Positions 44,190 through 53,312 of a DNA stretch of 64,000 nucleotides are shown here, in pieces. Numbering within the stretch: position 1 is the first letter of the stretch; each line of letters starts with the position of its first letter. Source of the stretch: SVEL01 sp045125245 (GTDB taxonomy: Bacteria > Bacillota > Clostridia > Lachnospirales > Lachnospiraceae); contig JBGVNF010000012.1 of the NCBI GenBank assembly GCA_045125245.1, positions 22,185-86,184 on the forward strand, given 5' to 3'. The notes under the pieces are model-generated. The model did no database searches and was not told the DNA's origin. It was given only the letters and a program-made list of their open reading frames with translations. The position numbers were made by a program, and so were the translations under genes.

Positions 44190-45854
44190 GTGGCTATTAC
44201 TACTATAGACGCTAAGTTATTGCAGAAGATGTTTTTAGCAGGTGCTAAGAACCTTGAAGCTAAAAAAGAATGGATTAATGAGTTAAATGTATTCCCTGTT
44301 CCAGATGGAGACACAGGTACAAATATGACTCTTACTATAATGTCTGCTGCAAAAGAGGTTAGTGCAATAGAAAATCCTGAGTTTGAAACATTAGCAAAAG
44401 CTATTTCTTCAGGATCTCTTCGTGGAGCAAGAGGTAATTCGGGTGTTATTTTATCACAGCTTTTTAGAGGATTTACTAAAGAGATTAAGGAAGTAAAAGA
44501 GATTAATGCAGAGGTTGTTGCTAAATCTTTTGAGAGAGCCGTAGAGACTGCATATAAGGCAGTTATGAAGCCTAAGGAGGGAACAATCCTTACAGTTGCC
44601 AAGGGTGTTGCTGAGAAGGCTATAGAGGTTGCTTCTAAGACTGATGATTTAGAGGTTATTTTTAAGGAAGCATTAGATCATGGTGATTATGTGTTAAGTC
44701 AGACACCAGAGATGTTACCTGTATTAAAGCAGGCAGGCGTTGTAGATTCTGGTGGACAGGGTCTTATGCAGGTACTTAAGGGCGCATTTGATTGTTTCCT
44801 TGGTAAAGAGATTGATTTTACTATTGAAGGTGCTAGAAGTGCAACAGTTAATGTTGTATCATCTGAGGATGAAGTTGATATTAAGTTTGGTTATTGTACA
44901 GAATTCATTATCATGCTTGAGAAGGATTTTACAGACAAGGATGAGAGAGAATTCAAGGCATATTTAGAGTCTATTGGTGATTCAATTGTATGTGTTGCTG
45001 ATGATGATATTGTAAAGATTCATGTTCATACTAATGATCCAGGTCTTGCTATTCAGAAGGGCTTAACATTTGGTTCACTTACAAAGATGAAGATTGATAA
45101 TATGCGTGAAGAGCATCAGGAAAGACTTATAATGGAAGCTGAAAAGCAGGCTGCTGCCGCTAAGGAAGAAGCTGCAAAAGAAGAGATGCCACACAAGGAT
45201 GCTGGATTTATCTCAGTTTCAGTTGGTGAAGGTGTCAATGAGATATTCAAGGGACTTGGTGTTGACTACATTATTGAAGGTGGTCAGACAATGAATCCAA
45301 GTACTGAAGATATTTTAAATGCTATAGATAAGGTTAATGCTGATGTAGTATATGTTCTTCCAAATAATAAGAATATTATATTGGCAGCAAATCAGGCTGA
45401 AAGTCTTGTGGAAGATAAGAAAGTAGTTGTTATTCCTTCAAAGACTGTTCCACAGGGTATTACAGCGCTTATTAATTTTATTCCAGATTGTTCTGTGGAA
45501 GAGAATGTAGAGCGTATGACAGCGGAGATGTCTAGAGTTAAGACAGGTCAGGTGACATATGCAGTACGTGATACTGAACTTGATGGTAAGGTTATTAAAG
45601 AAAATGATATAATGGGTATCGGTGACCAGGGCATTGTGGCTGTAGGTCAGGATATAGCTGATACAACAGTAGAGATGATAATGGAGCTTGTTGATGATGA
45701 ATCAGAGCTTATCAGTATATATTATGGTGCTGACGTAACTGAAGAAGATGCTGAAGCTATCGCAGAAAAGGTTAGCGAGGTATGTTCTGGGGTTGAAGTT
45801 GAAGTTAATTACGGCGGTCAGCCAATATATTATTATCTTGTATCAATCGAGTAA
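44190..45854 (+). CDS. yloV: DAK2-domain protein YloV, FakA-like
   Basis: A 554-residue protein. The N-terminal DAK2 nucleotide-binding domain (about 1-200) shows FPVPDGDTGTNMTLT and SLRGARGNSGVILSQLFRGF; the middle and C-terminal parts (about 225-554) carry KFGYCTEFI, KIHVHTNDPG, and a Cys-poor tail. This is the architecture of FakA, the fatty-acid kinase ATPase that works with a FakB binding protein; no fakB is in the window. The GTG start at 44190 has AAGGAGG upstream. Fatty-acid kinase activity is inferred from family. Confidence 0.9.
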   Translation: MAITTIDAKLLQKMFLAGAKNLEAKKEWINELNVFPVPDGDTGTNMTLTIMSAAKEVSAIENPEFETLAKAISSGSLRGARGNSGVILSQLFRGFTKEIKEVKEINAEVVAKSFERAVETAYKAVMKPKEGTILTVAKGVAEKAIEVASKTDDLEVIFKEALDHGDYVLSQTPEMLPVLKQAGVVDSGGQGLMQVLKGAFDCFLGKEIDFTIEGARSATVNVVSSEDEVDIKFGYCTEFIIMLEKDFTDKDEREFKAYLESIGDSIVCVADDDIVKIHVHTNDPGLAIQKGLTFGSLTKMKIDNMREEHQERLIMEAEKQAAAAKEEAAKEEMPHKDAGFISVSVGEGVNEIFKGLGVDYIIEGGQTMNPSTEDILNAIDKVNADVVYVLPNNKNIILAANQAESLVEDKKVVVIPSKTVPQGITALINFIPDCSVEENVERMTAEMSRVKTGQVTYAVRDTELDGKVIKENDIMGIGDQGIVAVGQDIADTTVEMIMELVDDESELISIYYGADVTEEDAEAIAEKVSEVCSGVEVEVNYGGQPIYYYLVSIE

Positions 45855-45860
45855 TATTAA

Positions 45861-45891
45861 GAAGCTTTCGTGTTATGCGAAAGCTTCTTTT
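45861..45891 (+). terminator. Terminator after yloV
   Basis: GAAGCTTTCG (45861-45870) pairs with CGAAAGCTTC (45878-45887), followed by four T. The T tract is short. Confidence 0.75.
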
Positions 45892-45948
45892 GGGATAATT
45901 TATGGCAATTTAATTTATTGCGATTTATTTGTAGGAGATAGGATATAA

Positions 45949-48015
45949 ATGAACGTTAGAGATATTAAAGGTATAGGAGAAAAGACGGAAAAGCTTTTTA
46001 ATAAGCTATCTATCTATACTGACAGAGACTTAATTGAATACTATCCAAGAAATTATGATTGGTTTACACCACCTGTAACACTTAATATGATTGATTCAAC
46101 AAATGGTATACCGGCTGTAGAAGGTGTTATAGTATCTAATCCAGTTAACTTAAAAATTAGAAATTTAAATATTTTATCTGTAAATATTAAAGATAACAAT
46201 GGTGAAATATTAAAACTTACATGGTTTAATATGCCATATCTTAAAAATAGTTTAAAGATTGGCTATAAATATATTTTTCGTGGACAGATAAAAAGAGATA
46301 AATTCGAAAGAAATCCTGTTATGGAGCAACCTGTTATTTTTTCTTTGGGAGATTATGAAAAGAAATTAGGTGTTCTTCAACCAGTTTATCCGCTTACAAA
46401 AGGACTTAGTAATAATATGATAACAAAGGCTGTAAGTGTAGCACTAAAGAATTTATCAGAAGAAGCGGATTATCTTCCAGAAATTATTAGGAAAAGGGCA
46501 AGTCTTATGGAGTATAAGGAAGCTATAAAAGCTGTTCATTTTCCGGAAAATAAAGAAAAGGTTATTGAAGCAAGAAAAAGGCTTATATTTGATGAGTTTT
46601 TTATATTTTTAATGGCTCTTAGAAGCTTTAAAGATAACGAGCAAATACTGGATAACAATTTTATAATTAAAAATAATGATGTAAGTGATAGAGTGATTAG
46701 CGAACTTCCTTATAAGCTGACTGAGGCTCAGATTAAGGTTTTAAAAGAGATAAGGCAGGATATGTCATCTACAAATGTTATGAATAGACTTGTACAGGGT
46801 GACGTAGGTTGTGGTAAAACAATTATTGCGTTTTTATCACTTCTAGATGTGGTAAGTGAAGGATATCAAGGGGCGCTTATGGTGCCTACAGAGGTTCTTG
46901 CCAGCCAACATTACGAATCCTTATGTGAATTGATTGCTAAATATGACTTAAAAATAAATGCAATACTTCTTACAGGCTCAGTTACGGCAGCTAATAAAAG
47001 AAAAATATATAAAGATATAGAAGAAGGTCGTGTGGATATTGTAATTGGTACCCATGCACTTATACAAGAAAAGGTTATTTATAAGAATTTAGCTCTTGTA
47101 ATAACTGATGAGCAACACAGATTTGGCGTAAAACAGAGAGAAAAGCTAAATGAAAAGGGTAATACTCCGCATATTCTCGTTATGAGCGCAACCCCTATAC
47201 CGAGAACTTTAGCCATAATTTTATATGGTGATTTGGATATATCTGTAATTGATACGATGCCTTCTAACAGACTTCCTATAAAAAATTGTGTAGTAGATAG
47301 AAATTATCGTCCAAATGCATATAAGTTTATAGAAAATCAAGTAAGAAGTGGTCATCAAGCATATATTATATGTCCAATGGTTGAGCCTATGGAAGAAGGC
47401 GAAAATAATAGTGACTTATGTGATGTTATTTCTTATACGAAGAAATTAAAGGAAGAATTGCCTGAAGATATTACAATTGAATATCTTCACGGAAAAATGA
47501 AACCTTCTATGAAAAATGACATAATGGATCGCTTTGCTAAAAATGATATAAGTGTCCTTGTTTCTACTACAGTAATTGAGGTAGGTGTAAATGTACCAAA
47601 TGCTACAGTTATGATGGTTGAAGATGCTGAACGCTTTGGATTAGCGGGCCTTCATCAGCTAAGAGGACGTGTAGGAAGAGGCAATGCACAATCTTATTGT
47701 ATATTTGTTTCAGGTGCAAAAAATAAGGATACAAGAGAACGTCTAGAGATATTAAACAGTTCAAATGATGGATTTTATATAGCTAATAAAGATTTGTCCT
47801 TGAGAGGACCAGGAGATTTCTTTGGTATAAGGCAAAGTGGAGATATGTCCTTTAAGCTAGGTGATATATATGCAGACGCTTCTACTTTGAAGCTTACAGC
47901 CGATATATTAAAGGAAGTAACAGAGGGAACAATAGTCTTAAAAACTGAAGAAAGTGAAGTATTAAAGCACAAACTTGATAAATATATAGATATGCATTAT
48001 ACAATAAACTTATAA
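45949..48015 (+). CDS. recG: ATP-dependent DNA helicase RecG
   Basis: A 688-residue helicase that regresses stalled forks and handles branched DNA. N-terminal wedge OB domain (about 1-230), Walker A in RLVQGDVGCGKTIIAF, DEQH box in ITDEQHRFGVKQRE, MSATPIPRTLA, and C-terminal lobe with TTVIEVGVNVPNATVMM and LHQLRGRVGRG. Full length. It follows yloV after a terminator, as in Bacillus. Confidence 0.98.
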   Translation: MNVRDIKGIGEKTEKLFNKLSIYTDRDLIEYYPRNYDWFTPPVTLNMIDSTNGIPAVEGVIVSNPVNLKIRNLNILSVNIKDNNGEILKLTWFNMPYLKNSLKIGYKYIFRGQIKRDKFERNPVMEQPVIFSLGDYEKKLGVLQPVYPLTKGLSNNMITKAVSVALKNLSEEADYLPEIIRKRASLMEYKEAIKAVHFPENKEKVIEARKRLIFDEFFIFLMALRSFKDNEQILDNNFIIKNNDVSDRVISELPYKLTEAQIKVLKEIRQDMSSTNVMNRLVQGDVGCGKTIIAFLSLLDVVSEGYQGALMVPTEVLASQHYESLCELIAKYDLKINAILLTGSVTAANKRKIYKDIEEGRVDIVIGTHALIQEKVIYKNLALVITDEQHRFGVKQREKLNEKGNTPHILVMSATPIPRTLAIILYGDLDISVIDTMPSNRLPIKNCVVDRNYRPNAYKFIENQVRSGHQAYIICPMVEPMEEGENNSDLCDVISYTKKLKEELPEDITIEYLHGKMKPSMKNDIMDRFAKNDISVLVSTTVIEVGVNVPNATVMMVEDAERFGLAGLHQLRGRVGRGNAQSYCIFVSGAKNKDTRERLEILNSSNDGFYIANKDLSLRGPGDFFGIRQSGDMSFKLGDIYADASTLKLTADILKEVTEGTIVLKTEESEVLKHKLDKYIDMHYTINL

Positions 48016-48048
48016 TGCTAAATTTCTATACAATGTTATAATTTTTTG

Positions 48049-48057
48049 TGTTATACT
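48049..48057 (+). promoter_or_regulatory. Possible extended -10 promoter of ddl-murF
   Basis: TGT followed by TATACT about 105 nt before the ddl ATG. The intergenic region is very AT-rich and holds other TATAAT-like words, so the choice is tentative. Confidence 0.35.
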
Positions 48058-48160
48058 ATATTTTGGTTGTGTTTTTAAAAATATAATCATAAAAATAGAT
48101 TATTATATGATATGACATATAATAAATAATATAAATATTGGATTGGAGATAGATGATTTT

Positions 48161-49204
48161 ATGAAAATCGTAGTATTATGTGGTGGAACAAGTACAGAGA
48201 GAGATGTATCTTTAGTTACTGGAAGAGAGGTGTGCAAGGCACTTAGAAGTAAAGGTCACGCAGCGATTCTTATGGATGTATTTGTTGGACACGAAGGGTT
48301 AGATATAGGTAATATTTTTGATAAAGAATTTAGTATTGAAAAGGAACTTGAATATATAAAAGAGACTGCAGGTGATTTAGAAGTACTTAAGAAGGAACGA
48401 AAAGAATTTTTTGGACCAAATGTATTAGAACTATGCAAGGCTGCAGACTGTGTATTTATGGGACTTCACGGTGCATGTGGCGAGGATGGAAAAGTACAGG
48501 CAACTTTTGACCTATTAGGTATAAAATATACAGGAGCAGATTATTTAGAGAGCGCTATGGCTATGGATAAGGCTGTTTCAAGAAAGATTTTCTATAGCGA
48601 TAATGTACCTATGGCAAAAGGATATAAGATAGACAAAAAAGATAACATTATGTTTCCGACAGATAAGAATTTGAAATATCCGGTAGTTGTTAAGCCTAAT
48701 TGTGGTGGTTCTTCAATAGGTGTATATTTTGCAAATAATGATGAAGAATATAAGTCAGCTCTTGAAAAAGCATTTGCATATGAAGATACATTGATTGTAG
48801 AAGAAAGAATTATCGGTAGAGAATTTTCTGTTGGAGTCATAGCATATAAGCCTTATCCAGTTATTGAAATTATCACTGGGGAAGGCGAAGCATATGATTA
48901 TGCAAATAAATATAACGGAACAACTCTTGAGGTGTGTCCTGCTAATGTGGAGGAAAGTATTGGCGTGAAAATGCAAGAAGCAGCTGTTAAAGCAGCTAAG
49001 GCATTGGGGCTTAATACATATTGTAGAGTTGATGTTTTACTGGATAAAGAAGGTAATTGTTATTGCTTAGAAGCTAATACATTGCCGGGTATGACTCCTA
49101 CAAGTTTACTTCCACAAGAAGCGAAGGCAATGGGAATTGATTATCCAGAATTATGTGAGCTTCTTATTGAAGTATCTATTAATAAAATCCCAGCTACGAA
49201 GTAA
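48161..49204 (+). CDS. ddl: D-alanine--D-alanine ligase
   Basis: A 347-residue ATP-grasp enzyme making the D-Ala-D-Ala end of peptidoglycan precursors. N-terminal KIVVLCGGTSTERDVSLVTGREV, MGLHGACGEDGKVQ, ATP-binding YPVVVKPNCGGSSIGVYF, EERIIGREFSVGVI and the metal site VLLDKEGNCYCLEANTLPGMTPTSLLP. A TTG at 48143 is in frame but lies in the ribosome-site region (GGAG 48145-48148), so ATG 48161 is chosen despite the 12-nt spacing. murF follows by 35 nt, giving a two-gene wall unit. Confidence 0.94.
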   Translation: MKIVVLCGGTSTERDVSLVTGREVCKALRSKGHAAILMDVFVGHEGLDIGNIFDKEFSIEKELEYIKETAGDLEVLKKERKEFFGPNVLELCKAADCVFMGLHGACGEDGKVQATFDLLGIKYTGADYLESAMAMDKAVSRKIFYSDNVPMAKGYKIDKKDNIMFPTDKNLKYPVVVKPNCGGSSIGVYFANNDEEYKSALEKAFAYEDTLIVEERIIGREFSVGVIAYKPYPVIEIITGEGEAYDYANKYNGTTLEVCPANVEESIGVKMQEAAVKAAKALGLNTYCRVDVLLDKEGNCYCLEANTLPGMTPTSLLPQEAKAMGIDYPELCELLIEVSINKIPATK

Positions 49205-49239
49205 CTGCGGTTAAATAAGAATGAAAAGCAGGTAACGTT

Positions 49240-50604
49240 ATGAAAAATATGACCCTAGAAGCTATTGCGAATGCGGTAGGCGGAAAATTATATAATGGTG
49301 AAGGCTATGAAGGAATCACAACAAAAGGTGTGGTTATAGATAGCAGGCAGGTTAAAGAAGATTATCTATTTATAGCCATAAAAGGCGAAAGAGTTGATGG
49401 TCATGATTTTGTAGAGGATGTATTTAATAAAGGCGCCTTGGCAGTAGTAAGTGAAAGAGAATTAAATATAAACAAACCATATATATTAGTTGATTCCTCA
49501 ACAGAAAGTCTTAAAGATATGGCTAAGTTTTATAGAGATGGCTTAGATGTAAAAGTGGTCGGTATAACTGGAAGTGTTGGAAAGACTAGTACAAAGGAAT
49601 TTATAGCTGCTGTTTTAAGTGAGAAATATGATGTTTTAAAAACAGAGGGTAATTTCAACAACGAAATAGGTTTGCCATTAACCATATTAAAAATAAGAAA
49701 TAATCACGAAATTGCTGTAATAGAGATGGGTATAAGCCATTTTGGAGATATGAAGCCACTTGGAATTATTGCTAATCCGGATATCTGTGTTATAACAAAT
49801 ATTGGTTATTGTCATTTGGAGTATTTAATAGACAGAGATGGTGTATTGAAAGAGAAAACATCTATGTTTAAATATGCTAAGGATAATGCTGAGTATGTAC
49901 TTAATTTAGATGATGATAAATTAGCTACCATAGATAATGTCAATGGTAAAACACCAATATTTATAAGCTATAATGATAAAAAAGCATATTCCTATATTAC
50001 TGAAACAGTAGAAAGTGGTATAGAAGGAACAAAATGCGTTGTAAATATTGCAGGTAAAGAGGTTGATATTAATATTCCATTGCCAGGAAAACATATGGTG
50101 TTAAATGCACTGACAGCATGTGCAGTTGGCAGTTTATTAGGTGTTGAGCCTGATGATATGAAAAAGGGTATTGAAAAGATGGAACCTGTGGGCGGAAGAG
50201 TAAATATCATCAAAAATGACAAATATACATTGATTGATGACTGTTATAACGCCAATCCTGTATCTATGAAGGCTTCAATTGATGTATTAGCATATGCAAA
50301 CACTCGAAAAGTTGCAATTTTAGGTGATATGTTTGAACTTGGAGAGAATGAAAAGGAACTTCATGGAGATATAGGTGAATATCTTGCCCAAAAAGATATT
50401 GAACTATTAATTACAATTGGACATCTAAGTAAATATATTGAAGAATATGCTATTTCTAATGAATATAAGGGTGAATGTGTTCATTTTGATATATTAGATG
50501 AATTTTTAGAAGAGTATCATAATATATTAAAAGTAAATGATACAATTCTTGTAAAAGCATCTCATGGTATGCATTTGGAAAAGATTATAAATATGTTGAC
50601 CTAG
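49240..50604 (+). CDS. murF: UDP-N-acetylmuramoyl-tripeptide--D-alanyl-D-alanine ligase
   Basis: A 454-residue Mur ligase that adds the D-Ala-D-Ala made by Ddl to the cytoplasmic precursor. N-terminal domain with VVIDSRQVKEDYLFIAIKGERVDGHDF, ATP motif VVGITGSVGKTSTKEFI, EGNFNNEIGLPLTIL, IEMGISHFGDM, and C-terminal DDCYNANPVSMKASID. Length standard. Directly downstream of ddl, its substrate supplier. Confidence 0.97.
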   Translation: MKNMTLEAIANAVGGKLYNGEGYEGITTKGVVIDSRQVKEDYLFIAIKGERVDGHDFVEDVFNKGALAVVSERELNINKPYILVDSSTESLKDMAKFYRDGLDVKVVGITGSVGKTSTKEFIAAVLSEKYDVLKTEGNFNNEIGLPLTILKIRNNHEIAVIEMGISHFGDMKPLGIIANPDICVITNIGYCHLEYLIDRDGVLKEKTSMFKYAKDNAEYVLNLDDDKLATIDNVNGKTPIFISYNDKKAYSYITETVESGIEGTKCVVNIAGKEVDINIPLPGKHMVLNALTACAVGSLLGVEPDDMKKGIEKMEPVGGRVNIIKNDKYTLIDDCYNANPVSMKASIDVLAYANTRKVAILGDMFELGENEKELHGDIGEYLAQKDIELLITIGHLSKYIEEYAISNEYKGECVHFDILDEFLEEYHNILKVNDTILVKASHGMHLEKIINMLT

Positions 50605-50657
50605 TTAAAAAATTGTTATAAAATGTTTATATTATGGGAAAAAAAGGAGATATAATT

Positions 50658-51614
50658 ATGTTTTGTACAAATTGTGGAGCACAGCTCGAAGATAATTCAA
50701 TATTTTGTATTCAATGTGGCGCTAAAATAGCTGAGGTACCAGCAGCACCTGTTGAAGAAGTTTCAGAAGAAGTTAATGCGGCTATATATGAGCAGCCAGA
50801 AATAGCTGAGGTTACAGTAAATGTGGTAGAAGAAACACCAGTTGCAGAAGAAACACCAGTTGAGCCAACATTTGCTAATCAGATTTATAATCAGATGCAG
50901 CAGCCTGCATTTAATCAGCCATATAATCAGCCGTTTAATCAGATGCAGCAGCCATTTGGCGGACAGCCATACGTTCAGAATGCACCATATATGACGATGA
51001 GCCAGCCTAAGAAAAAGAGTTCAAAGGCTTTAATACCAGCTATTTTATTTGCTATTATATCTATCGCAGCTTCAGTTATGATTTGCTTATCTGGATTTAA
51101 GAGCAAAGAATTAGGAATGGCATTTGAAAATATTGCATTTTGTTTAACTTCTATATTTGTTATTACATATGCAGTATCTAAGTCAAACGCAACTTCTATA
51201 ATAAAGAGTGTAGGTTTTGTTGCAGTAGCTGTATTACATACTATTTATTATGGAATAGCTGCAGGTAAAGAAGCTGTTACATTATTAAAAAGTTATTTTG
51301 GTGGCAATTCAAATGCAAACCTTACAGATTGCTATTATGGTATAGCACTTATATTAGGACTTGTAACATTGGCAGTATATTTAATTATGAATATTATCAA
51401 GGGCTTTACAAATTCAAAGAAGGCTTCTATGGGAATGTTAGTAAGTGGTTATTTTGCAATGCTTCTTATTGTTGTATGCTTCGTTGTAGACTTTGCATCA
51501 GATAAGCGCGGTTTATTTGCATTTAATTTTATTCCAGTAGATTTAGGTCTTGTAACATTGATCCTTGCTGATATATTTGCATCAATTGCTAGAGCAAAGA
51601 AATTTGAAGATTAA
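50658..51614 (+). CDS. Zinc-ribbon polytopic membrane protein with Gln/Pro-rich linker
   Basis: A 318-residue protein. It starts with a zinc ribbon (MFCTNCGAQLEDNSIFCIQCGAK), followed by an acidic Val/Pro/Glu stretch with the repeated unit VAEETPVE and a Gln/Asn/Pro-rich stretch with short repeats (FNQPYNQP, FNQMQQP). About five membrane segments fill residues 125-315. An ATG at 50634 is in frame but precedes the Shine-Dalgarno AAGGAG; ATG 50658 is chosen. Such zinc-ribbon membrane proteins are common and uncharacterised in Lachnospiraceae. Function unknown. Confidence 0.85.
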   Translation: MFCTNCGAQLEDNSIFCIQCGAKIAEVPAAPVEEVSEEVNAAIYEQPEIAEVTVNVVEETPVAEETPVEPTFANQIYNQMQQPAFNQPYNQPFNQMQQPFGGQPYVQNAPYMTMSQPKKKSSKALIPAILFAIISIAASVMICLSGFKSKELGMAFENIAFCLTSIFVITYAVSKSNATSIIKSVGFVAVAVLHTIYYGIAAGKEAVTLLKSYFGGNSNANLTDCYYGIALILGLVTLAVYLIMNIIKGFTNSKKASMGMLVSGYFAMLLIVVCFVVDFASDKRGLFAFNFIPVDLGLVTLILADIFASIARAKKFED

Positions 51615-51629
51615 TTTAGATAAAACAAG

Positions 51630-51660
51630 GGCGAACCTATAAAGGTTCGCCTGTTTTTTT
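51630..51660 (+). terminator. Rho-independent terminator after the zinc-ribbon gene
   Basis: GGCGAACCT (51630-51638) pairs with AGGTTCGCC (51643-51651), loop ATAA, followed by TG and seven T. Confidence 0.92.
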
Positions 51661-51693
51661 GCTAAGATAGTTTTAAATAAACTACAGCAGTAG

Positions 51694-51900
51694 TTACTGC
51701 TTGTTAGCCATCTGTCTTTCCTGAGCTTCGATCATCTTCTTAACCATATAACCACCAACAGAACCATTCTGAGCAGAAGTTAAATTACCATTATAACCAT
51801 CTGTTAAAGGCACACCAAGCTCTGATGCAACTTCCATTTTGAATCTGTTCATAGCTGACTTAGCCTCTGGAACATTTGTCTTATTTGATGAACTTGTCAT
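51694..51900 (-). CDS. Small acid-soluble spore protein, alpha/beta type
   Basis: A 68-residue DNA-binding spore protein that coats and protects forespore DNA. Family signatures: MNRFKMEVASELGVPL, then NGNLTSAQNGSVGGYMVKKMIEAQE. GGAGG lies 8 nt before the ATG at 51900; another ATG two codons earlier is only 2 nt from it and is less likely. The germination protease cleavage site should be in the FKMEVASELG segment. Single gene on the minus strand; forespore sigma-G control is expected from the family, but I could not place a clear promoter. Confidence 0.95.
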   Translation of the reverse strand: MTSSSNKTNVPEAKSAMNRFKMEVASELGVPLTDGYNGNLTSAQNGSVGGYMVKKMIEAQERQMANKQ

Positions 51901-52033
51901 TTTCATTTCCTCCAATCCTTTTTTTAAACATCAATCAAATGTTATTGTAGTTGCAGTACAACATCAATTTATTTGCTTGCTGTTTACAGGATTATTATAT
52001 GGAGATTGAAAATTTTTAAACTGGTATTTTTTG

Positions 52034-53125
52034 TTACTTTAAAAGTGAAAGATAATTTAATATATGACCAGTATATTCTTCTATAAGTGAACTATTATTC
52101 TCTATATCTTCATTCCACTGAAAATAAGAATATTTATCATTAAAATTCTTTTTAAAATAAGGATTTACAATGGTTGTATACTGTTTTAAAAATATACCTG
52201 ATTTACGTATATAACAGTTAGCAGCCTTAGCTTTGATTTTGTAATCTTTATCAACGTAGGTGGCTACACTTTTGTGGATTGCCATATCTTCAGCTGGAAG
52301 ATAGTAGTAGTCCTTATAGTTCTCATAAAAGAATTTCAATTCACCCATATATAGAGGGACTTTTATCTTTAATTTGGAATCATATGCTGTCATATATATA
52401 TGATCATGTGCTACAGATATTCTTTTTGGAACAGGAATATCTAATATAAATTCTAATATAAGCTCATTTTTATTTTCTTCAATGGAAAAGCATTTAAATG
52501 AAAATCCTAAATTTAACATGCTGCTATATGATAAAATATCTATAACAGTTAGCATTCCCTTTAAATCTTCATAATTATGAAGTAATAAGAATTCTTTAAG
52601 GTTATTATCCTTTGTTTTCATATATTCTTCGTAAACCTTGATAAGCTCTTTACCAGAGAACTCATCTTTTCGCTCTAATCCTAAAAATTGTTCAATTGTT
52701 TTAAGTTTTAGATTTTCTGTTTTAAAAAAATTTTTAAGTTTAGTGCTAGATTTATACAAATCTATATGTTTAAAGGTATTAAAATCTAAAGAAAAATCCA
52801 AGATTGTAGCTTTGGCTTCCAAATACGGTAAATCAAAGCCGTTTCCATTAAAATGTATAAGTGTATTAAATTTACTGGCAAAATCAAAAAAAGCTTTCAA
52901 TATATTGATTTCATCTTCGTAATTATCAAGAAACCATTGTATCGTATGAAAGGTGTTTGTTTCTTTAGAAACATAAAGGACACCTATCATATATAGCTTT
53001 GTATTTTTCGCAGTAAAGCCAGTAGTTTCAATATCAAAAAATAATGAATCTGTAAAATCTATATGGTCATAAGTAGTTTTAAAATTTTCATAATTAATTT
53101 TAGTATCAGTTGTAATTATTTCCAT
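52034..53125 (-). CDS. Ribonuclease H-like (DEDD) exonuclease domain protein, YprB-like
   Basis: A 363-residue protein with an RNase_H_2-type 3'-5' exonuclease core: FFDIETTGFTAKNTKLYMIG (first acidic pair D, E), LIHFNGNGFDLPYLE (second D), and a final acidic motif around HNYEDLKGM. The C-terminal 150 residues are of unknown fold and Tyr-rich. Similar to YprB of Bacillus, of unknown substrate. Single gene, divergent from rnfC. Confidence 0.85.
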   Translation of the reverse strand: MEIITTDTKINYENFKTTYDHIDFTDSLFFDIETTGFTAKNTKLYMIGVLYVSKETNTFHTIQWFLDNYEDEINILKAFFDFASKFNTLIHFNGNGFDLPYLEAKATILDFSLDFNTFKHIDLYKSSTKLKNFFKTENLKLKTIEQFLGLERKDEFSGKELIKVYEEYMKTKDNNLKEFLLLHNYEDLKGMLTVIDILSYSSMLNLGFSFKCFSIEENKNELILEFILDIPVPKRISVAHDHIYMTAYDSKLKIKVPLYMGELKFFYENYKDYYYLPAEDMAIHKSVATYVDKDYKIKAKAANCYIRKSGIFLKQYTTIVNPYFKKNFNDKYSYFQWNEDIENNSSLIEEYTGHILNYLSLLK

Positions 53126-53255
53126 AATATAGCCCTTTTTATATAATCGGAGTTGTTATAAAACTGCGATTTGATTTTCATAAATATCGATAATTTATTA
53201 TATCAAAAAAATATACAAAAAAATAGAAAAAATGCCAATAATTTTTCTATTACTA

Positions 53256-53284
53256 TTGAGAAAAAACACATTTTGTAATAGAAT
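53256..53284 (+). promoter_or_regulatory. Putative sigma-A promoter of rnfCDGEAB
   Basis: TTGAGA (53256-53261), 17-nt spacer, TAGAAT (53279-53284), 28 nt before the rnfC ATG. Confidence 0.6.
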
Positions 53285-53312
53285 TATAATATTATTATGA
53301 AGGAGGTCGTGT